A stretch of 64,000 nucleotides of DNA from Mesorhizobium ciceri biovar biserrulae WSM1271. GTDB taxonomy: Bacteria; Pseudomonadota; Alphaproteobacteria; Rhizobiales; Rhizobiaceae. The stretch is taken from positions 62,001-126,000 of the forward strand of contig NC_014918.1 in assembly GCF_000185905.1 (NCBI RefSeq), written 5' to 3'. The position numbers were made by a program, and so were the translations under genes. The notes below the pieces were generated by a model that saw only the letters and a program-made list of their open reading frames with translations, was not told the DNA's origin and searched no databases. Below are positions 44,130 through 52,924 of the stretch, piece after piece. Position 1 is the stretch's first letter. Each line of letters starts with the position of its first letter.

Positions 44130-44369
44130 ATGCAGCCTGGTGAGATCATCGCGAATGTGTTTGCAGCGGGGTTGGTAAGCGTCCTGGTAGCAGTCGTTTT
44201 CCTGATTTTCGGGAACCCGCTCTGGCCTGAACGACACGTCCGGATGGTCATCATCCCGCCTGTCCATAGAATGACAACCACCGCTATCAAAAATGCCTGG
44301 CCAAACCTGCCGGACAAAATTGATTTGAACGTTTCGCGCCCGAGGCCGGCCACCGATGAGCGGATCTGA
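44130..44369 (+). CDS. Small membrane protein
   Basis: A 79-residue protein with one membrane helix (IIANVFAAGLVSVLVAVVFL) and a polar tail. GGAGAG lies four bases before ATG 44130. The hairpin above is in its leader. Function unknown. Confidence 0.7.
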   Translation: MQPGEIIANVFAAGLVSVLVAVVFLIFGNPLWPERHVRMVIIPPVHRMTTTAIKNAWPNLPDKIDLNVSRPRPATDERI

Positions 44370-44432
44370 AGCGTCCTTCGAAGCGCACTGACCTGGAGCG
44401 CTATGGCGCGCGCCCTGTGCTAGGGTGGCCGG

Positions 44433-45350
44433 TCAGCTTTCCGGTCTAGACTGAAGTGCATTGTGGATATGTGTTGCTGCGGTGGCGGCATGGCCAAACG
44501 CAACGGCAATTTGATTGAGGCCCTCAGCCACGTCTCCAATGGCATAGAGACCCGCAGTCGACGTTTCGAGGTGTCGGCTGACCAGAACATATCCTTGCGC
44601 GTCACACTCTGCACCGAGTGCGACGGCAAGTTCAGAGCGCACATCAGACCCCATTGCGGGGTACACCACATCCAATTCCCGCATTGGCGCACCGTCGGCC
44701 ATGACAACGCCGAACCCGGTTGCTCGAGCAACAAGATCCTCGACGGTGTCCCAGATTTCGATGCCGCCTGCCGAGGCCATGCCGCGGGCGGCATCGGAAA
44801 TATCCTCCGGATAGTTGGCAAGCAAGGTAACCTGACCGCTGTACTCCTTCAAAAACAGGGCTTCCTTGAGCGCCAGATGCTCTGGGCCGACGACGCCGAT
44901 GCGCTTGCCCACGGCCTCATAGGCGTCGCAGACCGGACACAGTCGGACGGTGCCGGCCGCGACGGCCTCCTCCAGCCCTTCTATTGCCGGGGCCTTGTCC
45001 ACGATCCCGGTTGCAAGAACCACGCGCCTTGCTCGGATGGTCCCGAAGGTGGTCGTCAGCACAAAGGTCCCGTCGCGCTTCTTGGCGCCCGCTACACGAC
45101 CGTCCACTACGCCTGCACCGTATCTCTGTGCCTGGGCTTTGAGACGGCCGAGCAACTCTGACCCGCCTACGCCGTCCGGGAAGCCAGGACAGTTATGCGA
45201 TTTTGGAATGAGCTTGGCTCGTGCGTCGCCAGCGTCGACCACGATCACCGAATGCAGGAATCTGGCCAGATACATGCCTGCCGCAAGTCCTGCGGGGCCG
45301 CCGCCGACAATAGCCACGTCGAATTCATGACCGGGGGAAGAAATTGGCAT
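44433..45350 (-). CDS. Thioredoxin-reductase-like flavoprotein
   Basis: A 305-residue FAD/NAD(P) oxidoreductase: VAIVGGGPAGLAAGMYLARF (FAD motif), GIVDKAPAIEGLEE, the redox-like pair CPVC in RLCPVCDAYEAVGKRIGVVG, second dinucleotide motif and GLYAIGDVAEGL near the end. It belongs to the TrxB-like family, perhaps without thioredoxin as partner, since the motif differs from CATC. The promoter fits leaderless translation from the ATG at 45350; the alternative ATG 45362 lies inside the -10 element. Confidence 0.87.
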   Translation of the reverse strand: MPISSPGHEFDVAIVGGGPAGLAAGMYLARFLHSVIVVDAGDARAKLIPKSHNCPGFPDGVGGSELLGRLKAQAQRYGAGVVDGRVAGAKKRDGTFVLTTTFGTIRARRVVLATGIVDKAPAIEGLEEAVAAGTVRLCPVCDAYEAVGKRIGVVGPEHLALKEALFLKEYSGQVTLLANYPEDISDAARGMASAGGIEIWDTVEDLVARATGFGVVMADGAPMRELDVVYPAMGSDVRSELAVALGAECDAQGYVLVSRHLETSTAGLYAIGDVAEGLNQIAVAFGHAATAATHIHNALQSRPES

Positions 45351-45357
45351 TTCGCCC

Positions 45358-45382
45358 AACATTGCAAACAGGATCTTGTTCC
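45358..45382 (-). promoter_or_regulatory. EcfG-type promoter, leaderless geometry
   Basis: Exact GGAAC-N17-GTT; GTT ends seven bases before ATG 45350. Confidence 0.65.
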
Positions 45383-45820
45383 CTGCTTTGGCAGAGGGGA
45401 TGAGCGACGGTCAGGCCTCCAAACGTGATTTACGCGGCAACTCGTCGAGGTCCCTTTCACCGGGCGATGGCGCGCGCCTCAATCTGATTTGCGCAGTCTT
45501 CGCCATCAAGCGATTCCAGCTTCTGCAAATCAGGCTTCAATTCGAGGTGCCCGAAAATGCCGACATGGCATTTCACAGGCCAACTTGTTAGACCTGCGAC
45601 CGTGCGCATTTCCCAAGCCGACGCGATTCGAATCGGATCGACCTGCCGGGAAAACCCACCTGATAGCCCCGTCCTTCCGATCCGGAGGGCGCAATGCCGA
45701 TCGTCTGAAGGGCCGCTCAAATTTACTGACCCAGTCGAGGTGCAGACTATCATAGTTGATTGTTGCTGCCGGTGACCTCGCGTAATCAAAGGCTCACGAG
45801 GCTTTCCAACAGAGGACGGT
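45383..45820. other. Intergenic region
   Basis: No gene; the last 90 bases match the upstream region of the paralogue at 9501. Confidence 0.5.
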
Positions 45821-46081
45821 ATGTTGTATCCAGGTCGATTTTTGGAACCGAGCGATATTGTGATGCTTGCCCGTGTTTGTGCGACGGTCTGCGAACAGCG
45901 CGGCGTACCTGTTGCTTCGTGGGCCGGAGAACGGACAGCTGCGCACGTACTCAGGCTGTTTCTGAACGGCTTGACTGGGGAGAATGAGCTGATCGATGCT
46001 GAGAAGAACTGGGCTCGCGGGAGTGATCTGGCTTTCGAGGGGGCTCCTGTCAGCTACGAAAACAAAAGAGAGGCCGCGTGA
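45821..46081 (+). CDS. Conserved hypothetical protein, paralogue of 9501
   Basis: An 86-residue protein, MLYPGRFLEPSDIVMLARVC, same length and about two-thirds identical to the product at 9501. The most conserved parts are the start and ERTAAHVLRLFLNGLTG. Soluble, helical, unknown function. Confidence 0.8.
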   Translation: MLYPGRFLEPSDIVMLARVCATVCEQRGVPVASWAGERTAAHVLRLFLNGLTGENELIDAEKNWARGSDLAFEGAPVSYENKREAA

Positions 46082-46503
46082 TTCAAGCTTCCTGAGAATC
46101 GAATGTAGCCAAGAAAACTGCTCGCCCACGGGTCAGGCACCAGAGGCACCTCCCTGCATATCGGGGGTGTTGCTGTGGCACTTCAGGTGAGAAAAAGATC
46201 TCCGCACGCCGCCCGATCCGTGGTCTCCGGGCGGTTTTCCAGGTGGACTCGACATGAGGCAAGCGCATCCTTTTTGATCCCGGCTCGGCCTTCCTGGTTT
46301 GGGGCTGAAGCGTCGGATTGGTCAGAGCACATCGATGTCTGTCAAAGTCCGAAGACCGCTTCGTAAAATCCGTTTCTAAACGCTGCCGATCCGCTCCTGG
46401 CCCAACGCCGCCGGACCGCTTTGCGCCCCGCAATGAGCGAAGCAACAAAAGGGGCGGTTTGGGGTTTCTCATTAGTCGCACTGGCGCCGGGGCCTTCGAA
46501 GAC
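46082..46503. other. Intergenic region
   Basis: Open in the frame of the SLC13 gene but without a start with ribosome site; no other gene. Confidence 0.4.
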
Positions 46504-48276
46504 ATGACTACGCCGCAAATTTTGTCGTTTGCCGTAACCTTCGTGATGATGGCAGCGTTCGTGTGGGGTCGCTATCGATATGATCTGGTCGCGGCTGTGG
46601 CACTGTTGCTTGCTCTCGCGGTTGGCATTGTGCCTTTTGACGAAGCCTTCAGCGGGTTCAGCGACGATATCGTGGTTATTGTCGGCAGTGCTCTGCTGGT
46701 GAGCGCAGGGATAGCACGCTCGGGAATCATGGAGGCAGCGATCAAGCGCTTTGCTCCGAAATTATCGGGAGTTCGGTCGCAACTGGCGCTGCTGGTGATC
46801 GTGGTCACGATCCTCTCTGCCTTTGTAAAGAATATCGGGGCGCTCGCTATCATGATTCCGATCGCCTTCCAGTTCGCGCGCCGGTCTAACATTTCACCCT
46901 CGATATTCCTGATGCCCATGGCATTCGGGTCGCTGCTCGGCGGACTAATGACGCAGGTGGGAACATCACCCAACATCGTAGTGTCCCGAGTGCGAGAGGA
47001 GCTGATCGGAACCGCCTTCACAATGTTCGACTTCACACCTGTTGGAGCTGCCATAGCCGCTGCCGGAACGATCTTCCTGCTGTTTTTCTATTGGTTGTTG
47101 CCGGTGCGCGAAAAGCTTGGCGGGTCGCTGAATGAAGCCCTCGACATCAAGAATTACCTTACAGAGGCTCGAATTGTCGCCGACTCCACGGTGCTCGGGA
47201 AAACCGTCGCAGACCTCATGAAGCTCGCCGGCGGCGATGCAATCGTGACGTCGATCCTGCGCAATCGCACGATGCGGATGACGCCACTGCCCGACGTGGT
47301 CCTCAAGGTGGATGACATCCTGTTGCTCGAGGGCGACCCAGAAGCGCTGGATCGCCTTGTCTCCCAGGGCAGGCTCAGCGTGACCGGGGATAGGGGCGGT
47401 GGTGACGACACCACCAACGAAATGGTCGCTATCGAAGCCGTAATCGGTGAAAGCTCCTCTTTGATCGGCTGGACCGCCCAGCGCCTTGCCCTTTACGATC
47501 GCTTCAATGTCAACCTCCTGGCCGTCAGCCGTCGTGGGGAGCGCCTCGACCGCAGGCTGGCCGCAGTCGAGCTGAGGCTCGGGGACGTTGTCGTCTTGCG
47601 GGGCAGTGCAGCGAGGATGCCCGAGATACTTCGTGAACTCGGCTGCTTACCGCTGGCAGAAAGGGCTATCCTTCTTGGCAGCGTCCGCAAGGGTATCGTG
47701 CCGGTAGTGGTCCTTGCTCTCGCCATGGTGGCGACGGCGTTTGGGCTGCTGCCAGTCTCCGTCGCTTTTTTCGCGGCCGCGGTCGCGATTGTGCTTTTCA
47801 AGGTCATTCCGCTCCGCGATGTTTACCAATCGCTCGATGGGCCTATCCTCGTCATGCTCGCCGTTCTCATTCCAGTGAGCGATTCACTACGCAGTACAGG
47901 AGCTACGGGAGTAGTTGCCGGCGAGCTTGCCAGACTGGGGACCCTCCTTCCGGCGTCCGGCGCACTGACGCTCATCCTTGTCGCCGCCATGGCCGTTACG
48001 CCATTCCTCAACAATGCCGCCACCGTCCTTGTCATGGCGCCTATCGCCGCCGAATTTGCTGGTGATCTGGGCTACAGGCCCGAACCGTTCTTGATGGCTG
48101 TCGCCATTGGCGCCGGCTGTGATTTTCTCACCCCGATCGGACACCAGTGCAACACGCTTGTCATGGGGCCGGGTGGCTACCGCTTCAGCGACTATCCGCG
48201 TCTGGGACTGCCCCTGTCTTTCCTCGTAGTCATTGTTGCTGTGCCGATGCTTATGATCGTCTGGCCAATGAACTGA
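46504..48276 (+). CDS. SLC13-family permease with TrkA-C domains
   Basis: A 590-residue inner-membrane transporter with about eleven membrane segments and two central RCK/TrkA_C modules (about 205-300 and 305-390: VLLLEGDPEALDRLV, DVVVLRGSA). The membrane part has the two anion-transporter loops (AFVKNIGALAIM, VTPFLNNAATVLVMAPI). Members import divalent anions such as sulfate, dicarboxylates or citrate, using sodium or protons. The start 46504 was chosen over in-frame upstream codons that lack ribosome sites. Confidence 0.9.
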   Translation: MTTPQILSFAVTFVMMAAFVWGRYRYDLVAAVALLLALAVGIVPFDEAFSGFSDDIVVIVGSALLVSAGIARSGIMEAAIKRFAPKLSGVRSQLALLVIVVTILSAFVKNIGALAIMIPIAFQFARRSNISPSIFLMPMAFGSLLGGLMTQVGTSPNIVVSRVREELIGTAFTMFDFTPVGAAIAAAGTIFLLFFYWLLPVREKLGGSLNEALDIKNYLTEARIVADSTVLGKTVADLMKLAGGDAIVTSILRNRTMRMTPLPDVVLKVDDILLLEGDPEALDRLVSQGRLSVTGDRGGGDDTTNEMVAIEAVIGESSSLIGWTAQRLALYDRFNVNLLAVSRRGERLDRRLAAVELRLGDVVVLRGSAARMPEILRELGCLPLAERAILLGSVRKGIVPVVVLALAMVATAFGLLPVSVAFFAAAVAIVLFKVIPLRDVYQSLDGPILVMLAVLIPVSDSLRSTGATGVVAGELARLGTLLPASGALTLILVAAMAVTPFLNNAATVLVMAPIAAEFAGDLGYRPEPFLMAVAIGAGCDFLTPIGHQCNTLVMGPGGYRFSDYPRLGLPLSFLVVIVAVPMLMIVWPMN

Positions 48277-48776
48277 CATCCGATATTCGGATGTCTTCTT
48301 GGAAATCCCACACGACACCACATTCGTGAATGAGGTCGCCGCGCAAGCCTGACGCGGGCTGGCCAACCTGCGGTCAGTGTCGCCAGCAGTTCCCCTCTCG
48401 TCCCGCCCGCGGCAACAGAAACTGTGTTCCGGCCGCTCTATCGGGGCAAAGGGAAAGCCAGCAAACAAACCTTAGGCCATGGACTATACACCGCAGCGAG
48501 ATTGTCAGGGGCTTGGCGGAGTATTGACGTCGTTTCTCACCTAGGAAAAGCCGGTTCACCTTCGTGATGACGACAGGCCGATAACTCTTTCTTCGAGAAT
48601 ACGAGGCCCTTTCGGGCTGCGATCAGCATCACAAGTCGTGTGTTGCTCAGCGGCAGGGCCCTGGTGAACTGCAAGTCGTCGCGACGACCATTCGACCTTG
48701 GTGCTACCTGAGATACCAGCGTTGCACATCGCGCAGGAAGGACGAGGGCGGCTGTTAGCCGCCCAGTCATTTCATC
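48277..48776. other. Intergenic region
   Basis: 500 bases without a convincing gene. Confidence 0.45.
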
Positions 48777-49373
48777 TCACACGTTGCGACGACCTCTGGC
48801 GCTTTCCAGGTCATCACCTGTGTAGACTTCATCCGTTGGATCGAAGCCGGTCCAACCGCCTGCTTCGTATTCGGTTCGCCGATGGGCTATGTCGACGGAA
48901 TTATATTGCTTCAGTATCTGTTCCGCGTCGGGGACAAGGTCGTCTTCGACCCTGGCTATAACCATTGTTCCCCCGCGCCGAACGCCTTCGGCATAAACAT
49001 GTGCGTCGCTTTCCGGCACACCGGACTCTGTCATCGCGCCGATGATGCCGCCAGCTGCGCCACCGACCACGGCACCGCCGACAGCGCCGACCGCAGTCGC
49101 TGCCAGCCAGCCCGCGGCAACCACGGGGCCGAGACCAGGTATGGCCATCAGGCCAAGGCCGGTGAGCAGGCCGCCGGCCCCGCCGACTACGGCGCCGACA
49201 CCAGCCCCTGCTGCCGCATCCTCGCCAGCCTCCGACGCTTCGCCCGTAAGCCGGCCGCCCGAATTACCCGCCACGATGCTAATATCGTCGTGCGGAACGC
49301 CCGTGGCTTCAAGCTCGCCCACAGCGTCGCTTGCTTGATCATAATTGTCGAAGAGGCCTGTTACGGTTTTCAT
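48777..49373 (-). CDS. General stress protein with YflT-like and glycine-rich segments
   Basis: A 198-residue protein: N-terminal YflT/17M-like domain (MKTVTGLFDNYDQASDAVGE, HDDISIVAG), a glycine-rich hydrophobic center with two glycine-zipper passes (about 60-120), and an acidic C-terminal half (RVEDDLVPDAEQILKQY). It looks like a membrane-associated stress protein. It follows the DUF4142 gene by 22 bases, likely in the same transcript. Confidence 0.8.
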   Translation of the reverse strand: MKTVTGLFDNYDQASDAVGELEATGVPHDDISIVAGNSGGRLTGEASEAGEDAAAGAGVGAVVGGAGGLLTGLGLMAIPGLGPVVAAGWLAATAVGAVGGAVVGGAAGGIIGAMTESGVPESDAHVYAEGVRRGGTMVIARVEDDLVPDAEQILKQYNSVDIAHRRTEYEAGGWTGFDPTDEVYTGDDLESARGRRNV

Positions 49374-49395
49374 CTGATTTGTCCTTGGTTGGTGA

Positions 49396-50139
49396 TCAAT
49401 TCTTGCCGGCAACGACGTTGCCTTGAAAGTCGAGGGCGATGGGTGCTGCTTTGCCGTCCTTGCTCGCCGTTCCACGCCAGATGCCCTTGTCATCCTTCGT
49501 CAGGGCGGAGACGTCCGAGTAGCCCGCCTTCTCGATGGCGTTCTTGGCCTGGTCCTCGGTGAAGCTGTTGGCGCCAGGCACCGGTGCCACAGAATTTGTG
49601 GCGTCCGCATCGGACGCGGCTGGCGCGGAACTGTCGGGGGCAGGAGCGACAGCCGCGACCTTGCCAATCATCTCCTGATGCATCTTGAGTGTCGGCAACG
49701 TCTCGCTTGCAAACGACTTGAGAGCGGAATTGTCGCCTTCCTTGGCGTAGCTTTCAAACATGCTTACAGCATCGGCATGCGCCGTCTTCTGCATGTCGGC
49801 ATAGGTTGCATCGACTGGCGCCGCAGCTGACTGCAACTTGTCGACTTCGTTCTTGTGGGCAGCGTCGAGGTCGGCGGGCACCTGCAATTTCTGTTCGCCG
49901 GCAATACTCTCGAGTTTGGCGTTCGCAGCACCGTGGTCGGAGATCATCTTCTGCGCGAAATCCTTAAGGGTCGGATCCTGGAGCTTGCTTTGAGCGACCT
50001 TGCTGGACTGCACTTCGAACATCCCGCCGATCGCGGCCTTCGTGACGAAGTCCTGGGCCGTCTCTGCTGACAAGGCAGGCAGTACAGCGGTCATTGCGGT
50101 CGCGATCGACAGCGATGCCATGCGTAGTTTGGTTCTCAT
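49396..50139 (-). CDS. DUF4142 periplasmic protein with PepSY-like tail
   Basis: A 247-residue protein with signal peptide (about 1-24, ALPALSA), a DUF4142 helical bundle (FVTKAAIGGMFEVQSSKVAQ, DFAQKMISDHGAANAKLES, HQEMIG) and a C-terminal extension that resembles a PepSY unit (AIEKAGYSDVSALTKDDKGI). DUF4142 is a ferritin-like periplasmic fold linked to stress in rhizobia. ATG 50139 follows the short leader; a second DUF4142 protein is at 57092. Confidence 0.85.
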   Translation of the reverse strand: MRTKLRMASLSIATAMTAVLPALSAETAQDFVTKAAIGGMFEVQSSKVAQSKLQDPTLKDFAQKMISDHGAANAKLESIAGEQKLQVPADLDAAHKNEVDKLQSAAAPVDATYADMQKTAHADAVSMFESYAKEGDNSALKSFASETLPTLKMHQEMIGKVAAVAPAPDSSAPAASDADATNSVAPVPGANSFTEDQAKNAIEKAGYSDVSALTKDDKGIWRGTASKDGKAAPIALDFQGNVVAGKN

Positions 50140-50552
50140 GCTTAGGTTCCTTGTTGAGGAGGACGATGAACTCCAATCTCCCGGCGCCATCTTTGTTCCG
50201 GGCCTTGATAAATGTCGGATATTTTCGGGGCGCCATTCCCGCCGTCACGAGCTGGGCGGAGTGACACCGATCCCAGATTGTCCAGGAACCCCAGACCCAT
50301 CGAAGAGTTGCCATTGCTCGCAGAGGGGACCTGATGGCGGAAAAAATCCAACGGTGAGTTTGGTATGCTTGCCGGCAAAGAGCCTGAAGCAGACGGGACG
50401 GCCGACCAGAAGATCACCACACGGCGGAAAGACGTCGGTAGCGCCACAGATTGCGCTTACCCAGGCATCCCGGCGGCGTCAGCAGGTCGACATGCGTGAC
50501 CTTCGCCAAGTAAATTGCCGGCCAAGGCTCGTTTCTGAGGGTTAGCTTATGA
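50140..50552. other. Intergenic with orphan promoter
   Basis: Exact plus-strand GGAAC-N17-GTT at 50285-50309. A 44-codon frame (ATG about 50364) and hairpin 50553-50586 follow; a short RNA or peptide is possible. Confidence 0.4.
50285..50309 (+). promoter_or_regulatory. EcfG-type promoter, product unknown
   Basis: Exact consensus, no accepted gene in reach on this strand. Confidence 0.4.
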
Positions 50553-50586
50553 AAGCCCGCCGCCCCATTTGCGAAGCGGCGGGCTT
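50553..50586. terminator. Hairpin, terminator-like on the minus strand
   Basis: Perfect 11-base-pair stem AAGCCCGCCGC/GCGGCGGGCTT with TTTC after it on the minus strand, downstream of the micro-protein genes. Confidence 0.6.
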
Positions 50587-50666
50587 CATCCGCCCCAACT
50601 TGTCAATGCAACTTTGATGCCAAACCTTTTTGGCTCTTGATAGGACAGTGGCCCCTCCGACAGCGA

Positions 50667-50801
50667 TCAAACAGACATCCAAAATGCCAGCAGCAGGGCG
50701 CATAAGGACGAGACGAGGGCAGCGGTGGCAAAAAACACGCCCTGCCAATCTGGCGGTGGCTCGGATATCAACTTGTCGGGGGGCGGCTGATTGTCATTCA
50801 T
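50667..50801 (-). CDS. 44-residue membrane protein
   Basis: Reads MNDNQPPPDKLISEPPPDWQ then one membrane helix (VFFATAALVSSLCALLLAFW). GC third positions are good, but the ribosome site is weak. GGAAC-N17-ATT stands just upstream. Probably a member of the micro-membrane group that ends with the hairpin at 50553. Confidence 0.5.
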   Translation of the reverse strand: MNDNQPPPDKLISEPPPDWQGVFFATAALVSSLCALLLAFWMSV

Positions 50802-50870
50802 GAAAGCAATTTGCGACGCCAAGTGTAGTTCCCCCTGATCCTTCAGGTTGTCGGCGGAAATGCTCGTCGC

Positions 50871-50945
50871 CTACCGAAGACCAAAAAAACTCAAAATCGC
50901 CAAGACGACGACCACCGCACCAACGAGCCAAATGAGATTGTTCAT
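50871..50945 (-). CDS. 24-residue membrane protein
   Basis: Start MNNLIWLVGAVVVVLAILSF, a single helix and little else. Ribosome site GGAGAG and the start overlaps the stop of the 50942 gene (ATGA). Translationally coupled micro-protein. Confidence 0.65.
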   Translation of the reverse strand: MNNLIWLVGAVVVVLAILSFFGLR

Positions 50946-51319
50946 GATCTCTCTCCTGTTGCTTTCGAAAGTTCGCGCCTGGCAGCCCCGACTGTTCGGG
51001 ACGCTTCTTCTTCGAGTTTTACAAGCTTCTCCCTGATCTCGTCCGGCTCGGCATGCTCCAATCCGACAACGTCGTTCCTGGTTTCGTTCAGTGAAACGAT
51101 GATCTCGTCGAGTTTTGCGTGAATGGCGGCGGTATCGCGATAGCCTTGTAAAAGGACAACACCGGTGATCACGATGGCGGCAACCGACAGGGCATAGGTG
51201 ACCGCATTTGTCAGTCCAAAAGGCACCAGGGCGGTGCACAAAACCATTGCCATGAGCATGACATAGAAGCCTGGCGGCCGAGATAGGAAGTCGGAGGCCG
51301 CGAAAAGGAACCGATTCAT
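50942..51319 (-). CDS. Low-affinity iron permease-like protein
   Basis: A 125-residue protein with two membrane helices (VMLMAMVLCTALVPFGL, YALSVAAIVITGVVLLQGY) and the family signature TAAIHAKLDEIIVS followed by GLEHAEPDEIREKL. It matches the 60743 product. These proteins are named low-affinity iron permeases but small ones like these may just be membrane stress proteins. Start overlaps the stop of the 36-residue gene (ATGA). Confidence 0.8.
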   Translation of the reverse strand: MNRFLFAASDFLSRPPGFYVMLMAMVLCTALVPFGLTNAVTYALSVAAIVITGVVLLQGYRDTAAIHAKLDEIIVSLNETRNDVVGLEHAEPDEIREKLVKLEEEASRTVGAARRELSKATGERS

Positions 51320-51426
51320 ATGCTGGCCAAGGTCATCAAGGCGACCAGTGCGGTAATCGCCACACAAACAGGCACCGCCGCCAGCAGGCCTGCCTCTAAG
51401 ATCCGACTCTCCTTGTCGCGCAACAT
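51316..51426 (-). CDS. 36-residue membrane protein
   Basis: MLRDKESRILEAGLLAAVPV then one helix, ending LMTLASI. Overlaps the next start by ATGA. Part of the coupled micro-protein operon. Confidence 0.65.
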   Translation of the reverse strand: MLRDKESRILEAGLLAAVPVCVAITALVALMTLASI

Positions 51427-51434
51427 CAGGTCAC

Positions 51435-51566
51435 CTACTGCAGGTTAAAGATACAGGGGTTCGGCGTCGGAAGGGACGTTGCTGCGCCATCCACCACATG
51501 CCAGCTTAGAACGAGTGCCATCACGAGAAAGGGAACAGCCGCGAATAACCAGCGTGCTTGGTCCAC
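51435..51566 (-). CDS. 43-residue membrane protein
   Basis: GTG start; VDQARWLFAAVPFLVMALVL is a single helix, followed by PTPNPCIFNL. First gene of the operon, 37 bases after the stress promoter at 51603. The ribosome site is poor, so it might be read from a nearby start. Confidence 0.55.
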   Translation of the reverse strand: MDQARWLFAAVPFLVMALVLSWHVVDGAATSLPTPNPCIFNLQ

Positions 51567-51602
51567 ACTTTATCCATCTGCATTCTTCCAAATTCGAGAG
51601 AC

Positions 51603-51627
51603 AACAGCCGCGGAAGCCAAGCGTTCC
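51603..51627 (-). promoter_or_regulatory. EcfG-type promoter of micro-protein operon
   Basis: Exact GGAAC-N17-GTT on the minus strand. It is divergent from 51709 with about 80 bases between. Confidence 0.75.
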
Positions 51628-51708
51628 AGCCGCTGCCGCTGACAGGACCAATGCGGTTTCCAGAACCAGACTTAGGTCCCAAGGGGACTAGACCTAAGTA
51701 CCTAGGGC

Positions 51709-51733
51709 GGAACGTTTAGGGCGGCTCCATGTT
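51709..51733 (+). promoter_or_regulatory. EcfG-type promoter of DUF1236 gene
   Basis: Exact GGAAC-N17-GTT, 61 bases before ATG 51795. Confidence 0.75.
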
Positions 51734-51794
51734 CAACTTGCCGGGCGGCGCGGGACGATGATCGTGTTGCGCCCGTCCCTACAGGAGTGCAGAT

Positions 51795-52094
51795 ATGAAC
51801 ATGCTTCTAAAGAACACCGCAGCAGCGATGTTGCTATTGGCTGGGATCGGCTCAGCCGCCGCGGACGACATCATCATCCAGCCGGAACAGGACACCGTCA
51901 TCCGCGAATATGTGAAGAAGCAGCCCCTGGCGTCGGTCAAGCTCCCCGGCGTGGAACTGAATGTCGGGACAGCCCTGCCGGAAACGGTTGAGATCCATGA
52001 GGTCCCCAACGTCAAATATCGCTACGTTGTGGTCGACAACCGCACGGTGCTGGTGGACCCGGGCACCCGGAAAATCATCAAGGTTTATGACTGA
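51795..52094 (+). CDS. DUF1236 periplasmic protein
   Basis: A 99-residue protein with signal peptide (MNMLLKNTAAAMLLLAGIGS) and a compact beta domain of the DUF1236 type (PETVEIHEVPNVKYRYVVVD, TVLVDPGTRKIIKVYD). Function of DUF1236 is unknown, but it is frequent in rhizobial stress genes. GC-rich hairpin 52108-52133 follows. Confidence 0.88.
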   Translation: MNMLLKNTAAAMLLLAGIGSAAADDIIIQPEQDTVIREYVKKQPLASVKLPGVELNVGTALPETVEIHEVPNVKYRYVVVDNRTVLVDPGTRKIIKVYD

Positions 52095-52107
52095 ACGAAC
52101 CATCCAA

Positions 52108-52133
52108 CCCCGCCGCCATCGCTGGCGGCGGGG
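52108..52133 (+). terminator. Hairpin after DUF1236 gene
   Basis: Perfect 11-base-pair stem CCCCGCCGCCA/TGGCGGCGGGG with TCGC loop; no T tract. Confidence 0.6.
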
Positions 52134-52207
52134 TCGAAGCTTACAAATCTCCACAATCCGGTGACGAGCCTTGAGTCCCGACATCGCAACCTTCCAAAGG
52201 TCCGGCT

Positions 52208-52525
52208 TCATGGATGATGGTCGCGGCCAGGCAGAGTTTTCCGCTCAACAAGCCAGTCCAGGAGCTCAAGGACTTTCAGGGCAAGATCTGTGCACGAGTA
52301 ATACGCTTTATGGCGCTCCTGCCTCCGGGTGACCAGACCAGATTCTCGCATCATGCCGAGATGCTGGGAGAGTGCTGAGTTGCTAAGCCCCAATCGCGGC
52401 GCCAGATCAGAAACGGACATTTCTCCGTCAGCAAGAATCATTAGAGCGAGAAGGCGCTTTTCATTAGCCATGGCAGCGAGCAGCTCGGCGGATGGCGCAT
52501 AAATGCTGGGCTTTTCGGGATTCAT
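52208..52525 (-). CDS. ArsR-family transcriptional regulator
   Basis: A 105-residue winged-helix protein: AELLAAMANEKRLLALMILA, recognition region GLSNSALSQHLGMMRESG, wing VTRRQERHKAYYSCTDLA. It has no cysteine metal site of the CxC type, so it may sense a non-metal signal, or act with a redox partner. Start ATG 52525 with GAGGGC ahead. No co-directed target gene follows. Confidence 0.88.
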   Translation of the reverse strand: MNPEKPSIYAPSAELLAAMANEKRLLALMILADGEMSVSDLAPRLGLSNSALSQHLGMMRESGLVTRRQERHKAYYSCTDLALKVLELLDWLVERKTLPGRDHHP

Positions 52526-52708
52526 GATGTTGCCCTCGCTCACGCGTCGAGCGCGCCTTGCGCCGGCCTCCCTTAACGGCAGCGGCGGGCGCCCCAATGA
52601 GGATGTGCCGGGAACGTCGCGTGCCCGGCGCGCTAGAACTATTAGCGTGGTGTATGTTCCATCAGAAGGGCGTCGCTGTCTCACGGCCAGCCTCGGCGGC
52701 TAAGCGCC

Positions 52709-52885
52709 TTAGCTCCTGGATCGGCCTTTCTTCGAAGCCTGGGGACCCTTGGCTTCGGCAGCAAGGCGTTGTTCTCGAAGTCGCGCAGTTTTCAAATAAC
52801 GCGCCTCTCTCTCGGCCGCGTTAGCAACTTTTGCCTCGCGGTCTGCGCGCTCCAATCGGTCTTTGTCGACGCTTCGCTGGGACAC
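52709..52885 (-). CDS. Small basic KTARLRE protein
   Basis: A 58-residue protein (GTG start, GGAGG seven bases ahead): VSQRSVDKDRLERADREAKV, then LKTARLREQRLAA and a Lys/Arg/Ser tail. It aligns with the products at 58834 and 59044 (AKTARLKEARLAQ; EKTARLRQARLAQ). The pattern suggests a charged helix that binds nucleic acid or ribosome, though no function is known. Confidence 0.7.
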   Translation of the reverse strand: MSQRSVDKDRLERADREAKVANAAEREARYLKTARLREQRLAAEAKGPQASKKGRSRS

Positions 52886-52924
52886 TTTTGCCTCCTACCA
52901 GAAGACCGTTGAATTTACTGTTCG

